Shown here in pieces: positions 43,370-52,451 of a DNA stretch of 64,000 bases. A program made the position numbers and the translations under genes. Below the pieces are notes generated by a model, which searched no databases, was not told the DNA's origin, and saw only the letters and a program-made list of their open reading frames with translations. Position 1 is the stretch's first letter; each line of letters starts with the position of its first letter. Source of the DNA: Streptosporangium roseum DSM 43021 (lineage in GTDB: Bacteria; Actinomycetota; Actinomycetes; Streptosporangiales; Streptosporangiaceae); contig NC_013595.1 in the NCBI RefSeq assembly GCF_000024865.1, positions 6,448,001-6,512,000 on the forward strand, given 5' to 3'.

Positions 43370-43963
43370 ATGGCGACTCCCCAGCTCGACCCATACCAGA
43401 AAGCTCAGGAGACGCGACGCCGCGTTCTTGAGATGGCCGTATTGATGAAGCGCGAGGACGGCGGGAACGCCTCCTCGCGTCCACGGGGCACCGCCCAGCC
43501 CGGACAGGCGATCGACATGTTCCTCGCCCTGCTCCAGGACCGGCTCCCGGTCTGGCTCCGCATCCTCGACGACCTGATGCACCTGGTCGGCAAGGGGCGG
43601 GTCAGCGACAACCTGCTGCCCATCGCGCGGGCCGGCATCGACTACTACTCCGAGGTCCAGTCGGCCGCGGTTCCCGTCTTCACCTCTCCCTCGGTCACCG
43701 TCCGCTTCCGCGAGGCGCTGCGCGACAGCGAGCTGGGGCCGATGGCCGAGGTCGTCCCGCTGACCGAGTACCTGGCGGCCGAGCAGCGGGCGGGCCGGAT
43801 CCCACCCGAGGTGGACCCCCTCGCCAGCGCCCGGCTGCTGCTGGCCGGATGCCTGCGCCACGCCTACTACGAGATGTTCGTCGGCGCCGACTTCCTGCCC
43901 TCGCGGGACGACAGCGCCGAGGAGATCGTCCGCGAGCTGCGGCTGGATCTCCAGCGGGCCTGA
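43370..43963 (+). CDS. TetR-like protein lacking a recognisable HTH
   Basis: 197 residues from ATG 43370 (MATPQLDPYQKAQETRRRVL). Helix 1 (TRRRVLEMAVLMKRE) resembles the first helix of a TetR DNA-binding domain. The expected HTH is replaced by a short Gly/Ser/Pro stretch (DGGNASSRPRGTAQPGQ). What follows (FLALLQDRLPVWLRILDDLM; EYLAAEQRAGRIPPEVDPLA; LLLAGCLRHAYYEMFVG) fits a TetR C-terminal ligand/dimerisation domain. It might bind no DNA. Upstream in-frame starts at 43220-43346 exist. Its last 97 nt overlap the end of the convergent CbiX gene. Confidence 0.7.
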   Translation: MATPQLDPYQKAQETRRRVLEMAVLMKREDGGNASSRPRGTAQPGQAIDMFLALLQDRLPVWLRILDDLMHLVGKGRVSDNLLPIARAGIDYYSEVQSAAVPVFTSPSVTVRFREALRDSELGPMAEVVPLTEYLAAEQRAGRIPPEVDPLASARLLLAGCLRHAYYEMFVGADFLPSRDDSAEEIVRELRLDLQRA

Positions 43964-44619
43964 TCGAAGCGGGCCCACACCAGTGCGGCCAGGTCGGCGT
44001 CCACTCCCAGCGGGGCGCTGACCAGGTCCGCGCCGGAGGACTCCAGACGGCTCTGGAAGAAGCCGGGGGCCAGCAGGTAGGACGCCACGGCGATCCGGGG
44101 CGCGGGACCGGACCGCAGGCGTTCCAGGGCCTCCCCCAGCGAGGGGGCGCCCGTCGCGGCGAAGGCCGCCGTGACCGGGCGCGACAGCCGTACCGCGAGC
44201 AGCCGGGCCGCGGCCCGCACGTCGGCCAGCGCGGCCGGGTCGGAGGATCCCGCCGCGCCCAGGACGACCGAGTCGGCGGGCCGCAGCCCCGCGCTCGCCA
44301 GCCGCCTGGCCAGGATGGCGGCCAGCAGCGGGTCCGGTCCGAGCGGGGCCGCCACCACCGCGTCGGGCCGGGCCCCGGCGACCACCGACGGCAGGTCGAT
44401 GTGGACGTGGTAGCCGCCCGCGAGCAGCAGCGGCACCACGACCGCCGGACCCGGCAGGCCGGGGAGCACGCCGGCCAGCGGAGGCGAGCTGATCTCCAGG
44501 AAGGCCGCCTCGACCCGGCTGCCCGGCCGTGCCCGCCGTACGAGATCCCGCAGTCCGGCGATCGCCTCCTCGCCTCGCGCGCTGCGGGTCCCGTGCCCGG
44601 CCAGGACCAGCGTCGTCAC
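43867..44619 (-). CDS. sirohydrochlorin chelatase (CbiX/SirB type)
   Basis: 250 residues with the CbiX start VTTLVLAGHGTRSARGEEAI (catalytic His in AGHGTR) and the second-site segment LLAGGYHVHIDLPSV. A duplicated half follows (LGPDPLLAAILARRL; SYLLAPGFFQSRLESSGADL). The enzyme inserts Fe2+ (siroheme) or Co2+ (cobalamin) into sirohydrochlorin. Directly after hemD and the nitrite reductase genes, iron insertion for siroheme is the likely role. The Ser/Arg-rich last 28 residues are encoded antisense to the TetR-like gene and are probably not part of the fold. GTG 44619 follows GGGGAGGGGG. Confidence 0.88.
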   Translation of the reverse strand: MTTLVLAGHGTRSARGEEAIAGLRDLVRRARPGSRVEAAFLEISSPPLAGVLPGLPGPAVVVPLLLAGGYHVHIDLPSVVAGARPDAVVAAPLGPDPLLAAILARRLASAGLRPADSVVLGAAGSSDPAALADVRAAARLLAVRLSRPVTAAFAATGAPSLGEALERLRSGPAPRIAVASYLLAPGFFQSRLESSGADLVSAPLGVDADLAALVWARFDQARWRSSRSSRTISSALSSREGRKSAPTNIS

Positions 44620-44686
44620 GCCCCCTCCCCGCCGGGCGGCCCGCAGGCGCCCGCGGGCGCCGGGACGCGGCGGCCGGCGCGCGCCC

Positions 44687-45856
44687 TCACATGGCCTCGC
44701 CGCGGTCGCAGGCCAGGCGGTAGCCGCGCTTGACGACCGTCTCGACGATGCCGGAGGGGCCCAGGGCGCGGCGCAGGCGGGTGATGGCCATCTCGACGGC
44801 GTGTTCGGCCGAGTCCCGGGAGGGGCCGCCGGGCAGCACGGTGCGCAGCTCGGAGCGGGCCACCACGTGCCCCGGCTTGTCGGCCAGGCGCTTGAGCACC
44901 GCCATCGGGGCCGGCGGCAGCGGCTTGAGCTCACCGTCCACGGCGACGGCGTGGCCGCGGATCTCCAGCCCGTGGCCGCCGGCGAGCAGGCGGGTGACGC
45001 TGTGCTCGGGCAGGTGCCGGGCGAGCGTCCGGGCCAGCGCGCCGAGGCGGGCACGCTCGGGCTGTACGGCGGGCACCCCGCGCGCCTGCAGCGGCGCCGC
45101 CGTGACCGGGCCCACGCAGGCGGCGACGACCGGCCCGGCGAAGGCCGCCACCAGGGCGTCCTCCAGGCCGTCGGCGCGGGCCGCGGCGAGCATGGCCAGC
45201 ACGGCGGGGGCGCTGGTGAAGGCCACCGCGTCCACCCCGCCGGAGATCGACTGACTGATCAGGCGGCGCAGCGGCGAGGTGTCGCGGTAGGGCAGCCACC
45301 GGTAGACCGGCACCTCGATGACCTCGGCCCCCGCCTCGCGCAGCGCGGCCACGAAGCCGGTCAGCGGCTCCCCGTGCAACTGCACGGCGATGCGGCGACC
45401 GCGCAGGTCCTGGGCAAGGAGGTACTGCTTGACCTCCTCGCACGACTCGGTGGCCGGCGTCCAGTGGTCGTTCAGCCCGGCGGCCCGGACCGCGCCGCGG
45501 GCCTTGGGCCCGCGGGTCAGCAGCCGGGCGGCGGTCAGGTGCGCCGACAGGTCGCCCGACAGCCCCCAGCCCTCGGCCGCGGCCATCCAGCCCCGGAACC
45601 CGACCCCGGTGGTGACCACCACGTCGTCGAGCGGGCCCGTCAGAGCGGCCCGGGTCGCGGCCAGCAGGTCGGCGTCCTCGGCCAGCGGCACCAGCCTGAT
45701 CGCCGGGGCGCGCACCACTCTCGCGCCCCGCCGCTCCAGCAGCGCGCAGAACTCCTCACGCCGCCTGGTCGCGGTCACCCCGATCGTGAACCCGGCCAGC
45801 GCGTCGGGCGCCGTCTCGGGAGACCCGCCGGGGTCGTCCAGAAGGGCGATGCTCAT
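44687..45856 (-). CDS. hemD: uroporphyrinogen-III synthase fused to a winged-helix DNA-binding domain
   Basis: 389 residues. Residues about 20-275 form the HemD double domain: FTIGVTATRRREEFCALLER, VVVTTGVGFRGWMAAAEGWG, DAVAFTSAPAVLAMLAAARA and CVGPVTAAPLQARGV. Residues about 290-385 are an OmpR-like winged helix (LPPAPMAVLKRLADKPGHVV, AEHAVEMAITRLRRALGPSG, VVKRGYRLAC). This fusion is known in actinobacteria beside nitrite reductase genes and may link tetrapyrrole synthesis to gene control. It closes the linear tetrapyrrole to uroporphyrinogen III. ATG 45856; 121 nt separate it from nirD. Confidence 0.92.
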   Translation of the reverse strand: MSIALLDDPGGSPETAPDALAGFTIGVTATRRREEFCALLERRGARVVRAPAIRLVPLAEDADLLAATRAALTGPLDDVVVTTGVGFRGWMAAAEGWGLSGDLSAHLTAARLLTRGPKARGAVRAAGLNDHWTPATESCEEVKQYLLAQDLRGRRIAVQLHGEPLTGFVAALREAGAEVIEVPVYRWLPYRDTSPLRRLISQSISGGVDAVAFTSAPAVLAMLAAARADGLEDALVAAFAGPVVAACVGPVTAAPLQARGVPAVQPERARLGALARTLARHLPEHSVTRLLAGGHGLEIRGHAVAVDGELKPLPPAPMAVLKRLADKPGHVVARSELRTVLPGGPSRDSAEHAVEMAITRLRRALGPSGIVETVVKRGYRLACDRGEAM

Positions 45857-45977
45857 CTGTTGTCCACCACTCCCCGTCCACCACGTGGACGTCTCGTCCC
45901 TCGTCGGCCGCTCCGCTCACCGGGCCTGGCCGGCCCGGGGCTCGGCCGCCGCTCCCCGTGCCCGGCCCTCCGCCGGG

Positions 45978-46328
45978 TCACCTCACACTCACCTCCACCG
46001 TGCCGTCGGCGACCCGGATCGGATAGGTCGGCACGGCCACCGCCGGGTCGTCCAGGCACACCCCGGTGACCAGCGAGAACACCTCCTTGTGCATGGGCGA
46101 GGCGACGCTGGGCTCACCCGCCCTGGTGCCCACGATCCCCCGCGAGAGGACCTGGGCGCCGCTGAAAGGATCCCGGTTGCCGATGGCGAACAGCTCGCCG
46201 TCGAAGGTCCGGAACAGCGCGATCTGGTGACGGCCGACCAGCGCGCAGGCGCCGCGCTCGGGCAGCAGGTCGGTGTAGGCGCAGACCGCGGTCCAGACGG
46301 TCGTCGTGGCCTCGCTCAGGACGGTCAT
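45978..46328 (-). CDS. nirD: nitrite reductase (NADH) small subunit
   Basis: 116 residues with a Rieske-like fold but, as usual for NirD, without the Cys/His cluster ligands: ALVGRHQIALFRTFDGELFA, IGNRDPFSGAQVLSRGIVG and PMHKEVFSLVTGVCLDD. It partners NirB in reducing nitrite to ammonium. ATG 46328 follows a GGAGGCTCC-type site. It lies 98 nt after nirB; the frame stays open upstream only as antisense to nirB. Confidence 0.93.
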   Translation of the reverse strand: MTVLSEATTTVWTAVCAYTDLLPERGACALVGRHQIALFRTFDGELFAIGNRDPFSGAQVLSRGIVGTRAGEPSVASPMHKEVFSLVTGVCLDDPAVAVPTYPIRVADGTVEVSVR

Positions 46329-46426
46329 GGTGGAGCCTCCATTCGGGTTGCGTCGGTGGGTTCGTGGTGCCGGCGGCGCGGCCCGGGGTCGCCGGGTGGC
46401 CCCGGCTCCGGCCGTGGAGAGGACGT

Positions 46427-48871
46427 TCAGGAGCGGACCACCTCCAGGGGGAGGAGGACGGGCTTGATCTGGTCCCTTTCGGCCGTGAAGGCGATCGAGG
46501 GGTCCGGGGTCGCGGGGGCGTTGACGAAGGAGACGAAGCGCCGCAGCTTGTCGGGGTCCTCGATGGCGGTCCGCCACTCGTCGGCGTAGGAGGCGACGTG
46601 CCGGTCCATCTGGGCGTCCAGATCGGCGCAGATCCCCAGCGAGTCCTCCAGGACCACCTGCTTGACGTACTCCAGGCCCTGGCTCTCCAGCCAGGCCGAG
46701 GTGCGCTGCAGGCGGTCGGCCGTACGGACGTAGAACATCAGGAACCGGTCGATGGTCCGGATCAACTCCTCGGTGCTCAGGTCCGAGGCGAACAGGTCGG
46801 CGTGCCGCGGGGTGAAGCCGCCGTTGCCGCCGACGTAGAGGTTCCAGCCCTGCTCGGTGGCGATGATGCCGAAGTCCTTGCCGCGCGCCTCGGCGCACTC
46901 GCGGGCGCAGCCGGAGACGGCCGACTTCAGCTTGTGCGGCGAGCGCAGGCCCCGGTAGCGCAGCTCCACCGCGATGGCCAGGCCGACGGCGTCCTGCACG
47001 CCGTACCGGCACCAGGTGGAGCCCACGCAGGACTTCACCGTGCGCAGCGCCTTGCCGTAGGCGTGGCCGGACTCGAAACCGGCGTCCACCAGCCGCTTCC
47101 AGATCAGCGGGAGCTGCTCCACCCGCGCCCCGAACAGGTCGATCCGCTGCCCGCCGGTGATCTTGGTGTAGAGGCCGAAGTCGCGGGCCACCTCGCCGAT
47201 CACGATCAGCTTGTCGGGGGTGATCTCGCCGCCGGGGATGCGCGGCACCACCGAGTAGGTGCCGTTGCGCTGGATGTTGGCCATGAAGTGGTCGTTGGTG
47301 TCCTGCAGGGCGGCCTGCTCGCCGTCGAGGATGTGCCCGTTGCCGAGCGAGGCCAGGATCGAGGCGACGACGGGCTTGCACACGTCGCAGCCGCGGCCGG
47401 TGCCGTGCTCGTCGATGAGCTGGGAGAAGGTCGTGATGCCGCGCACCCGGACGATGTCGAACAGCTCGGCCCTGCTGTGCGTGAAGTGCTCGCACAGGGC
47501 CTTGGAGACCTCGACGCCGGACTTGACCAGGATCTGCTTGAGCATCGGGAGGCAGCTGCCGCAGGTGGTGCCCGCCCGGGTGCAGCCCTTGATCCCGGCC
47601 ACGTCGGTGAGGCCGTGGTCGGCGATGGCCGCGCACACCTGCCCCTTGGTGACGTTGTTGCAGGAGCAGACCTGCGCGTCGTCGGGAAGGTCCATGCTCG
47701 CCGGGCCACCGGTGAACAGCAGCTCGCTGGGCGCGCCGGGCAGGTCCCGCCCGACGAACGGCTTGAGGGTGTTGTACGGCGTGGCGTCGCCGACGCAGAT
47801 CCCGCCGAGCAGGGTGCGGGCGTCGTCGCTGACGAACAGCTTCTGGTAGACCCCGCCCACCGGGTCCATGAAGGTCACGTCCAGGGCGCCGTCCATCGCG
47901 CCGAACTGGGCGACCTCCACGCCGAGCAGCTTGAGCTTCGTGGACAGATCCGCGCGGGCGAAGGCCGCCTGGCCGCCGAGGATGCGGTCGGCGGCGACCT
48001 CGGCCATCGTGAAGCACGGCCCGACCAGCCCGTAGACCATGCCGTCGTGCAGGGCGCACTCCCCCACCGCGTAGATCGCCGGGTCGCTGGTGCGCATCCC
48101 GTCGTCCACGGCGATCCCGCCGCGGTCGCCGACCGCCAGCCCGGCCTGCCTGGCCAGCTCGTCGCGTGGCCTGACGCCCGCCGAGAAGACCACGACCTGC
48201 GCCTCGATCGTCTCCCCGTCCGGCTTGACCAGTCCCGCGACCCGCCCGTCCGGCCCGGCGACGATCTCCTTGGCCCCGGCCTCGGTGTGCACGCTCAGGC
48301 CGAGGGCCTCGACGTGGCCCCGCAGGACGGCGCCGCCGCCCTCGTCCACCTGCCGCGGCATGAGCCAGCCGCCCATCTCCACGACGTGGGTCGAAAGGCC
48401 CAGCCCGCGCAGCGCGTCGGCGGCCTCCAGCCCCAGCAGCCCGCCGCCGATGACGACGCCGCTTCCGGCCCCCGCGGAGGCCTTCCTGATCGCGTCCAGG
48501 TCGTCGATCGTCCGGTAGACGAAACAGCCCTCCAGCTCCCTGCCGGGCACCGGCGGCACGAACGGGCTGGATCCGGTGGCCAGCACCAGCACGTCGTACG
48601 GCTCCACATGGCCGTCGGCGGTGGTCACGGTCCGGCCGTCCCGGTCGATCCCGGTGACCCTGGAGGCCAGCCGCAGCACGACCCCCTCCGGCACCGGGTA
48701 GGTGAGATCCTCGGCGCTCCTGCCGGTGAGATAGGAGGTCAGCGCGACCCGGTCGTAGGCGGCCCTGGGCTCCTCCCCCAGGACCGTGATCCGGCCGGCG
48801 AACCCCTTGGCGACCAGCGCCTCGACCAGCCGGCTGGACGTCGGTCCATGCCCCACCACAACGAGTTTCAT
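46427..48871 (-). CDS. nirB: nitrite reductase (NADH) large subunit
   Basis: 814 residues. N-terminal FAD/NADH reductase (MKLVVVGHGPTSSRLVEALV; VLVLATGSSPFVPPVPG; VVIGGGLLGLEAADALRGLG). BFD-like [2Fe-2S] domain with CSCNNV (about 400) and GTTCGSCLPML. Siroheme/[4Fe-4S] domain with CVGSTWC (about 612) and SGCARECAEA (about 648), the four cluster cysteines. It reduces nitrite to ammonium with NADH, six electrons, cytoplasmic. ATG 48871 overlaps the nasB stop (ATGA). It needs siroheme, which the downstream hemD and CbiX genes can help supply. Confidence 0.96.
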   Translation of the reverse strand: MKLVVVGHGPTSSRLVEALVAKGFAGRITVLGEEPRAAYDRVALTSYLTGRSAEDLTYPVPEGVVLRLASRVTGIDRDGRTVTTADGHVEPYDVLVLATGSSPFVPPVPGRELEGCFVYRTIDDLDAIRKASAGAGSGVVIGGGLLGLEAADALRGLGLSTHVVEMGGWLMPRQVDEGGGAVLRGHVEALGLSVHTEAGAKEIVAGPDGRVAGLVKPDGETIEAQVVVFSAGVRPRDELARQAGLAVGDRGGIAVDDGMRTSDPAIYAVGECALHDGMVYGLVGPCFTMAEVAADRILGGQAAFARADLSTKLKLLGVEVAQFGAMDGALDVTFMDPVGGVYQKLFVSDDARTLLGGICVGDATPYNTLKPFVGRDLPGAPSELLFTGGPASMDLPDDAQVCSCNNVTKGQVCAAIADHGLTDVAGIKGCTRAGTTCGSCLPMLKQILVKSGVEVSKALCEHFTHSRAELFDIVRVRGITTFSQLIDEHGTGRGCDVCKPVVASILASLGNGHILDGEQAALQDTNDHFMANIQRNGTYSVVPRIPGGEITPDKLIVIGEVARDFGLYTKITGGQRIDLFGARVEQLPLIWKRLVDAGFESGHAYGKALRTVKSCVGSTWCRYGVQDAVGLAIAVELRYRGLRSPHKLKSAVSGCARECAEARGKDFGIIATEQGWNLYVGGNGGFTPRHADLFASDLSTEELIRTIDRFLMFYVRTADRLQRTSAWLESQGLEYVKQVVLEDSLGICADLDAQMDRHVASYADEWRTAIEDPDKLRRFVSFVNAPATPDPSIAFTAERDQIKPVLLPLEVVRS

Positions 48872-50271
48872 ACGGAGATGCCTTCCTGCTCGCACAGCCA
48901 GCCGACAATGCCCTCGACCACGTCGCGGCAGCCGCCGCAACCGGTCGTGGCGCGTGTGGCGGCGGCCACCGCCTCGACGTCACGGGCGCCGGACTCCCAG
49001 CAGGCCCGGATCTGTCCCTTGGTCACGTTGTTGCACTGGCAGACCTTCACCGCGTCCGGCATCCGGACCGGGCTCTCGGCGACCGCACTGCCGGAGATGC
49101 CGGGAAACAGCAGCCCGGCCGGGTCCGCGGGGACCGGGGACCCGCGGTCGAAGAGCTGGGTGAGGGTGCCCACCGCGGACGTCTCCCCCAGGAGGATCGC
49201 GCCGACCAGGCGGCCGTCGCGGATGACGAGTTTGCGGTAGGAGCCCCGGGCCCGGTGGCTGAAGCGCACGACCTCGGCGTCGTCCTCGGTCAGGTGGGTC
49301 TCGCCCATCGCGGCCAGCTCCACGCTCCTGGCCTTCAACCGGGTCACCAGGCGCGACCCCCGGTAGCGGGAGGTCTTGTCCGCCCCGGTCACGAGGTCGG
49401 CGACCACGGCGGCCTGCTCCCACGCGGGGGCGACCAGGCCGTAGACCGTTCCGTCGTGCTGGGCGCACTCCCCGATCGCGAAGATCGACGGGTCGTCGGT
49501 CCGCATCTCGTCGTCGACGACGATCCCGCGCGCCACCTCCAGACCCGCGTCCCCGGCCAGTCCCGTCACCGGCCGGACCCCGCAGGCGAGCACCACCAGA
49601 TCGGCCCCCACCGTCTCGCCTCCGGCGAGCCGTACGCCGTCACCGAGGATCTCCTCCACGACCACGCCGGTCCGCACCTCCACGCCCAGCTCCGCGAGGG
49701 TCTCCCCCAGCATCAGCCCGGCCTCGGCGTCGAGCTGCCGCTCCATCAGGTGACCGGCCAGGTGGAGCAACGTGACCGGCAGCCCGCGCCCGGCCAGGCC
49801 GCGGGCCGCCTCGATGCCGAGCAGGCCGCCGCCGACCACCACGGCGCGCCGGGCCGCACCGGCCGCGGCGAGGATCGCGCGGCAGTCGTCCAGCGTCCGG
49901 AACGCCATGGCGCCGGCCGCTCCGGGCACCGGCGGCACCACCGCCTCGCTGCCGGTCGCCAGCACCAGGACGTCGTACGGCTCGCGCCTGCCGTCGGCGG
50001 TGAGCACCGCCTGGGTCTCCCGGTCGATCGCGGTCACCTCGACGCCGAGCAGGGCCGTCACCGAATGGTCGGCATACCACGCCGGGTCCAGCAGCCGCAC
50101 CTGGTCGGGCAGCATGGTCCCGGCCACCACGTTCGACAGCAGCACCCGGTTGTAGGGCTGCCACGTCTCGGCGCCGATCACGGTCACCTTGACGTGCTTG
50201 TCCCGGGCGCGGACCTCGCTGACGAGGCGGGCGCCCGCCATCCCGTTCCCCACGATCACCAGCCGGGTCAT
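48868..50271 (-). CDS. nasB: nitrate reductase electron-transfer flavoprotein (NasB-like)
   Basis: 467 residues, closely modelled on the N-terminal half of NirB: MTRLVIVGNGMAGARLVSEV (FAD), RRAVVVGGGLLGIEAARGLA (NADH), FAIGECAQHDGTVYGLVAP, then one C-terminal BFD-like [2Fe-2S] domain with CQCNNV (about 409) and TTGCGGC (about 440). It most likely passes electrons from NAD(P)H to NasA. Overlaps of 4 nt join it to nasA upstream and nirB downstream. Confidence 0.9.
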   Translation of the reverse strand: MTRLVIVGNGMAGARLVSEVRARDKHVKVTVIGAETWQPYNRVLLSNVVAGTMLPDQVRLLDPAWYADHSVTALLGVEVTAIDRETQAVLTADGRREPYDVLVLATGSEAVVPPVPGAAGAMAFRTLDDCRAILAAAGAARRAVVVGGGLLGIEAARGLAGRGLPVTLLHLAGHLMERQLDAEAGLMLGETLAELGVEVRTGVVVEEILGDGVRLAGGETVGADLVVLACGVRPVTGLAGDAGLEVARGIVVDDEMRTDDPSIFAIGECAQHDGTVYGLVAPAWEQAAVVADLVTGADKTSRYRGSRLVTRLKARSVELAAMGETHLTEDDAEVVRFSHRARGSYRKLVIRDGRLVGAILLGETSAVGTLTQLFDRGSPVPADPAGLLFPGISGSAVAESPVRMPDAVKVCQCNNVTKGQIRACWESGARDVEAVAAATRATTGCGGCRDVVEGIVGWLCEQEGISV

Positions 50272-52373
50272 CCGACACGCTCCAGTTTCACTGCGCAGAC
50301 CTTGAACTCCGGCATCCGCGACACCGGGTCGAGCGCGGGGTTGGTGAGCAGGTTGGCTCCGGCCCAGTGGAAGGGCATGAACACGGTGTCCGGCCGGACC
50401 GCGGGGGTGACCCTGGCGACGCCCTCGGCTGCGCCCCGGCGGCCGACCACCCGCAGCAGGTCGCCCGGCGCCACCTCCAGGCGCTCGGCGAGATCAGGGT
50501 GGATCTCCACGAAGACCTCCGAGGCCACCGCGTTCAGGGCGGCGATCCGCCGGGTCTGGGCGCCGCTCTGGTAGTGGGCGAGCACCCGGCCCGTCGTCAG
50601 GTAGAGGGGATAGTCCCGGTCGATGTCCTCCTCGGGCGGCCGGTGCTCGACGGGCACGAACCTGGCGCGGCCGTCGGGGGTGGCGAAGCGGTCCAGGAAC
50701 GGCCGGGGAGTGCCGGGGTGGTCCTCGGCCGGGCAGGGCCAGAACACGCCGGTCCCGGCCGCGATCCGCTCGTAGGTGATGCCCGCGTAGTCGGCGATCC
50801 CCCCGGCCGAGGCCCGCCGCAGCTCGTCGAAGACCTCGCGCGGGTCGGCCGGGAACCCCTCGGCTCCGCGCAGCCGTACGGCGAGGCCGCGGAGGATCTC
50901 CAGATCGCTCCGCACTCCCGGCGGCGGCGCGGCGGCCTGGTGGCGCAGCAGCACCCGGCCCTCGAGGTTGGTCATCGTGCCGCTCTCCTCCGCCCACTGG
51001 GTGGTGGGGAGGACGACGTCGGCCAGCGCGGCCGTCTCCGACATGACGAGGTCGGAGACCACGAGCAGGTCCAGCGAGCGCAGCCGCTCGGTGACGTGCC
51101 CTGCCCGGGGCGCGGAGATCACCGGGTTGGAGCCGAACAGCAGCAGCGCCCTGGGGCCGGCGGCGGTGCCGAGGGCGTCCAGCAGCTCGTAGGCGGAGCG
51201 GCCGGGCCCCGGCAGATCCTCCGGCGCGATCCCCCACACGGCGGCCACGTGGGCGCGGGCGGCGGGATCGTCGATCCTGCGGTATCCCGGAAGCTGGTCG
51301 GCCTTCTGACCGTGCTCGCGCCCGCCCTGCCCGTTGCCCTGCCCGGTGATGCAGCCGTAGCCGGATCCCTCCCTGCCCGGCAGCCCGAGCGCGAGCGCCA
51401 GGTTGATGAACGCGCTCACCGTGTCGGTGCCTTTGGCGTGCTGCTCGGCGCCGCGCCCGGTGAGGATCACCGCGCGTCCGGCGTCCGCGAGGATCTCCGC
51501 GGCCAGGCGCATCCGGGCGACCGGCACGCCGGTGATCCGTTCCACCCGCTCGGGCCACCAGGCGGCGGCCGAGGTGCGGACCCCGTCGAAGCCGCTGGTA
51601 CGGCCGGCCACGTAGTCCTCGTCCACGTGGCCCTCGGTGATCACGATGTGCAGCAGGCCCAGGGCGAGCGCCAGGTCGGTGCCGGGGGCCGGCTGGAGGT
51701 GGAGGTCTGCCTGCCGCGCGGTCGCGGTGACCCTGGGGTCGATGACGACCAGCCGGCCGCCCCTGTCGCGCATCGCGGTCAGGTGGCGGACGAACGGTGG
51801 CATGGTCTCGGCCACGTTGCCGCCTGCGATCAGGACCGCGTCGGCCCCGCCGAGGTCGGTGATCGGGAACGGCAGGCCGCGGTCCATGCCGAAGGCGCGG
51901 TTGGCGGCCGCGGCGGCCGAGGACATGCAGAACCGGCCGTTGTAGTCGATCTGGCTGGTCCGCAGCACCATCCGGGCGAACTTGCCGAGCTGGTAGGCCT
52001 TCTCATTGGTGAGCCCGCCGCCGCCGAACACGGCCACGCCGTTGGGGCCGTGCTCTTCCTGGACCGCGCGGATCCGGGCGGCGACGAAGTCGAGCGCCTC
52101 GTCCCAGCCGACCGGCTCGCCGTACAGGAGCGGGGTGGTGAGCCGATCTCCACTGGTCAGCAGCTCACCGGCGGTCCAGCCCTTCTGGCAGAGACCGCCC
52201 GCGTTGGCGGGGACGTCCTTCCTGGGGGTGATCGTGACCGTCTCGTCCACGGCGACGCTCATGCCGCACTGCAGCGCGCAGTACGGGCAGTGCGTCGCCG
52301 TCGCCGCCTTCACAGGCGTCGGGGCGGAAAGTGAGATCGACACATCTCCGATGGTGCTTTCAGGCGGTTTCAC
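50268..52373 (-). CDS. nasA: assimilatory nitrate reductase catalytic subunit
   Basis: 701 residues, molybdopterin oxidoreductase. The N-terminal [4Fe-4S] ligands are C29, C32 and C36 (CPYCALQCGM) and C62 (CQKG). The Mo-bisMGD body has NEKAYQLGKFARMVLRTSQI, NGRFCMSSAAAAANRAFGMD and TGRGAEQHAKGTDTVSAFIN. The C-terminal dinucleotide-binding domain has LYLTTGRVLAHYQSGAQTRR and FMPFHWAGANLLTNPALDP. No C-terminal [2Fe-2S] domain is present; that function lies in NasB. No Tat signal, as expected of a cytoplasmic assimilatory enzyme. GTG 52373. A GlnR-like box lies 16-51 nt upstream. Confidence 0.95.
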   Translation of the reverse strand: MKPPESTIGDVSISLSAPTPVKAATATHCPYCALQCGMSVAVDETVTITPRKDVPANAGGLCQKGWTAGELLTSGDRLTTPLLYGEPVGWDEALDFVAARIRAVQEEHGPNGVAVFGGGGLTNEKAYQLGKFARMVLRTSQIDYNGRFCMSSAAAAANRAFGMDRGLPFPITDLGGADAVLIAGGNVAETMPPFVRHLTAMRDRGGRLVVIDPRVTATARQADLHLQPAPGTDLALALGLLHIVITEGHVDEDYVAGRTSGFDGVRTSAAAWWPERVERITGVPVARMRLAAEILADAGRAVILTGRGAEQHAKGTDTVSAFINLALALGLPGREGSGYGCITGQGNGQGGREHGQKADQLPGYRRIDDPAARAHVAAVWGIAPEDLPGPGRSAYELLDALGTAAGPRALLLFGSNPVISAPRAGHVTERLRSLDLLVVSDLVMSETAALADVVLPTTQWAEESGTMTNLEGRVLLRHQAAAPPPGVRSDLEILRGLAVRLRGAEGFPADPREVFDELRRASAGGIADYAGITYERIAAGTGVFWPCPAEDHPGTPRPFLDRFATPDGRARFVPVEHRPPEEDIDRDYPLYLTTGRVLAHYQSGAQTRRIAALNAVASEVFVEIHPDLAERLEVAPGDLLRVVGRRGAAEGVARVTPAVRPDTVFMPFHWAGANLLTNPALDPVSRMPEFKVCAVKLERVG

Positions 52374-52388
52374 CGCTGGGTCCCCTCT

Positions 52389-52424
52389 GTTACCGATGTG
52401 CTACAAGCCGCTAACGACGTTCAC
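52389..52424 (-). promoter_or_regulatory. GlnR-like operator ahead of nasA
   Basis: On the minus strand: GTTAG, 6 nt, GTAGC, 6 nt, GTAAC, with a GTGAAC just before. Half-sites every 11 bp match the GlnR layout (gTnAC-n6-GaAAC) known to activate nitrogen genes in actinobacteria. The match is partial at the middle site. Confidence 0.55.
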
Positions 52425-52451
52425 ATTGGCGGTGAGCCGGGTGTGAACCCG

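Noticed and set aside
45318..46589. Plus-strand reading frames opposite hemD and nirD
   Set aside because: They show Arg/Pro/Ser-rich shadow composition and no recognisable domain.
46329..48983. About 1000-codon frame ending in nirD
   Set aside because: Only its last 116 codons (nirD) make sense; the rest is in an alternative frame of nirB on the same strand.
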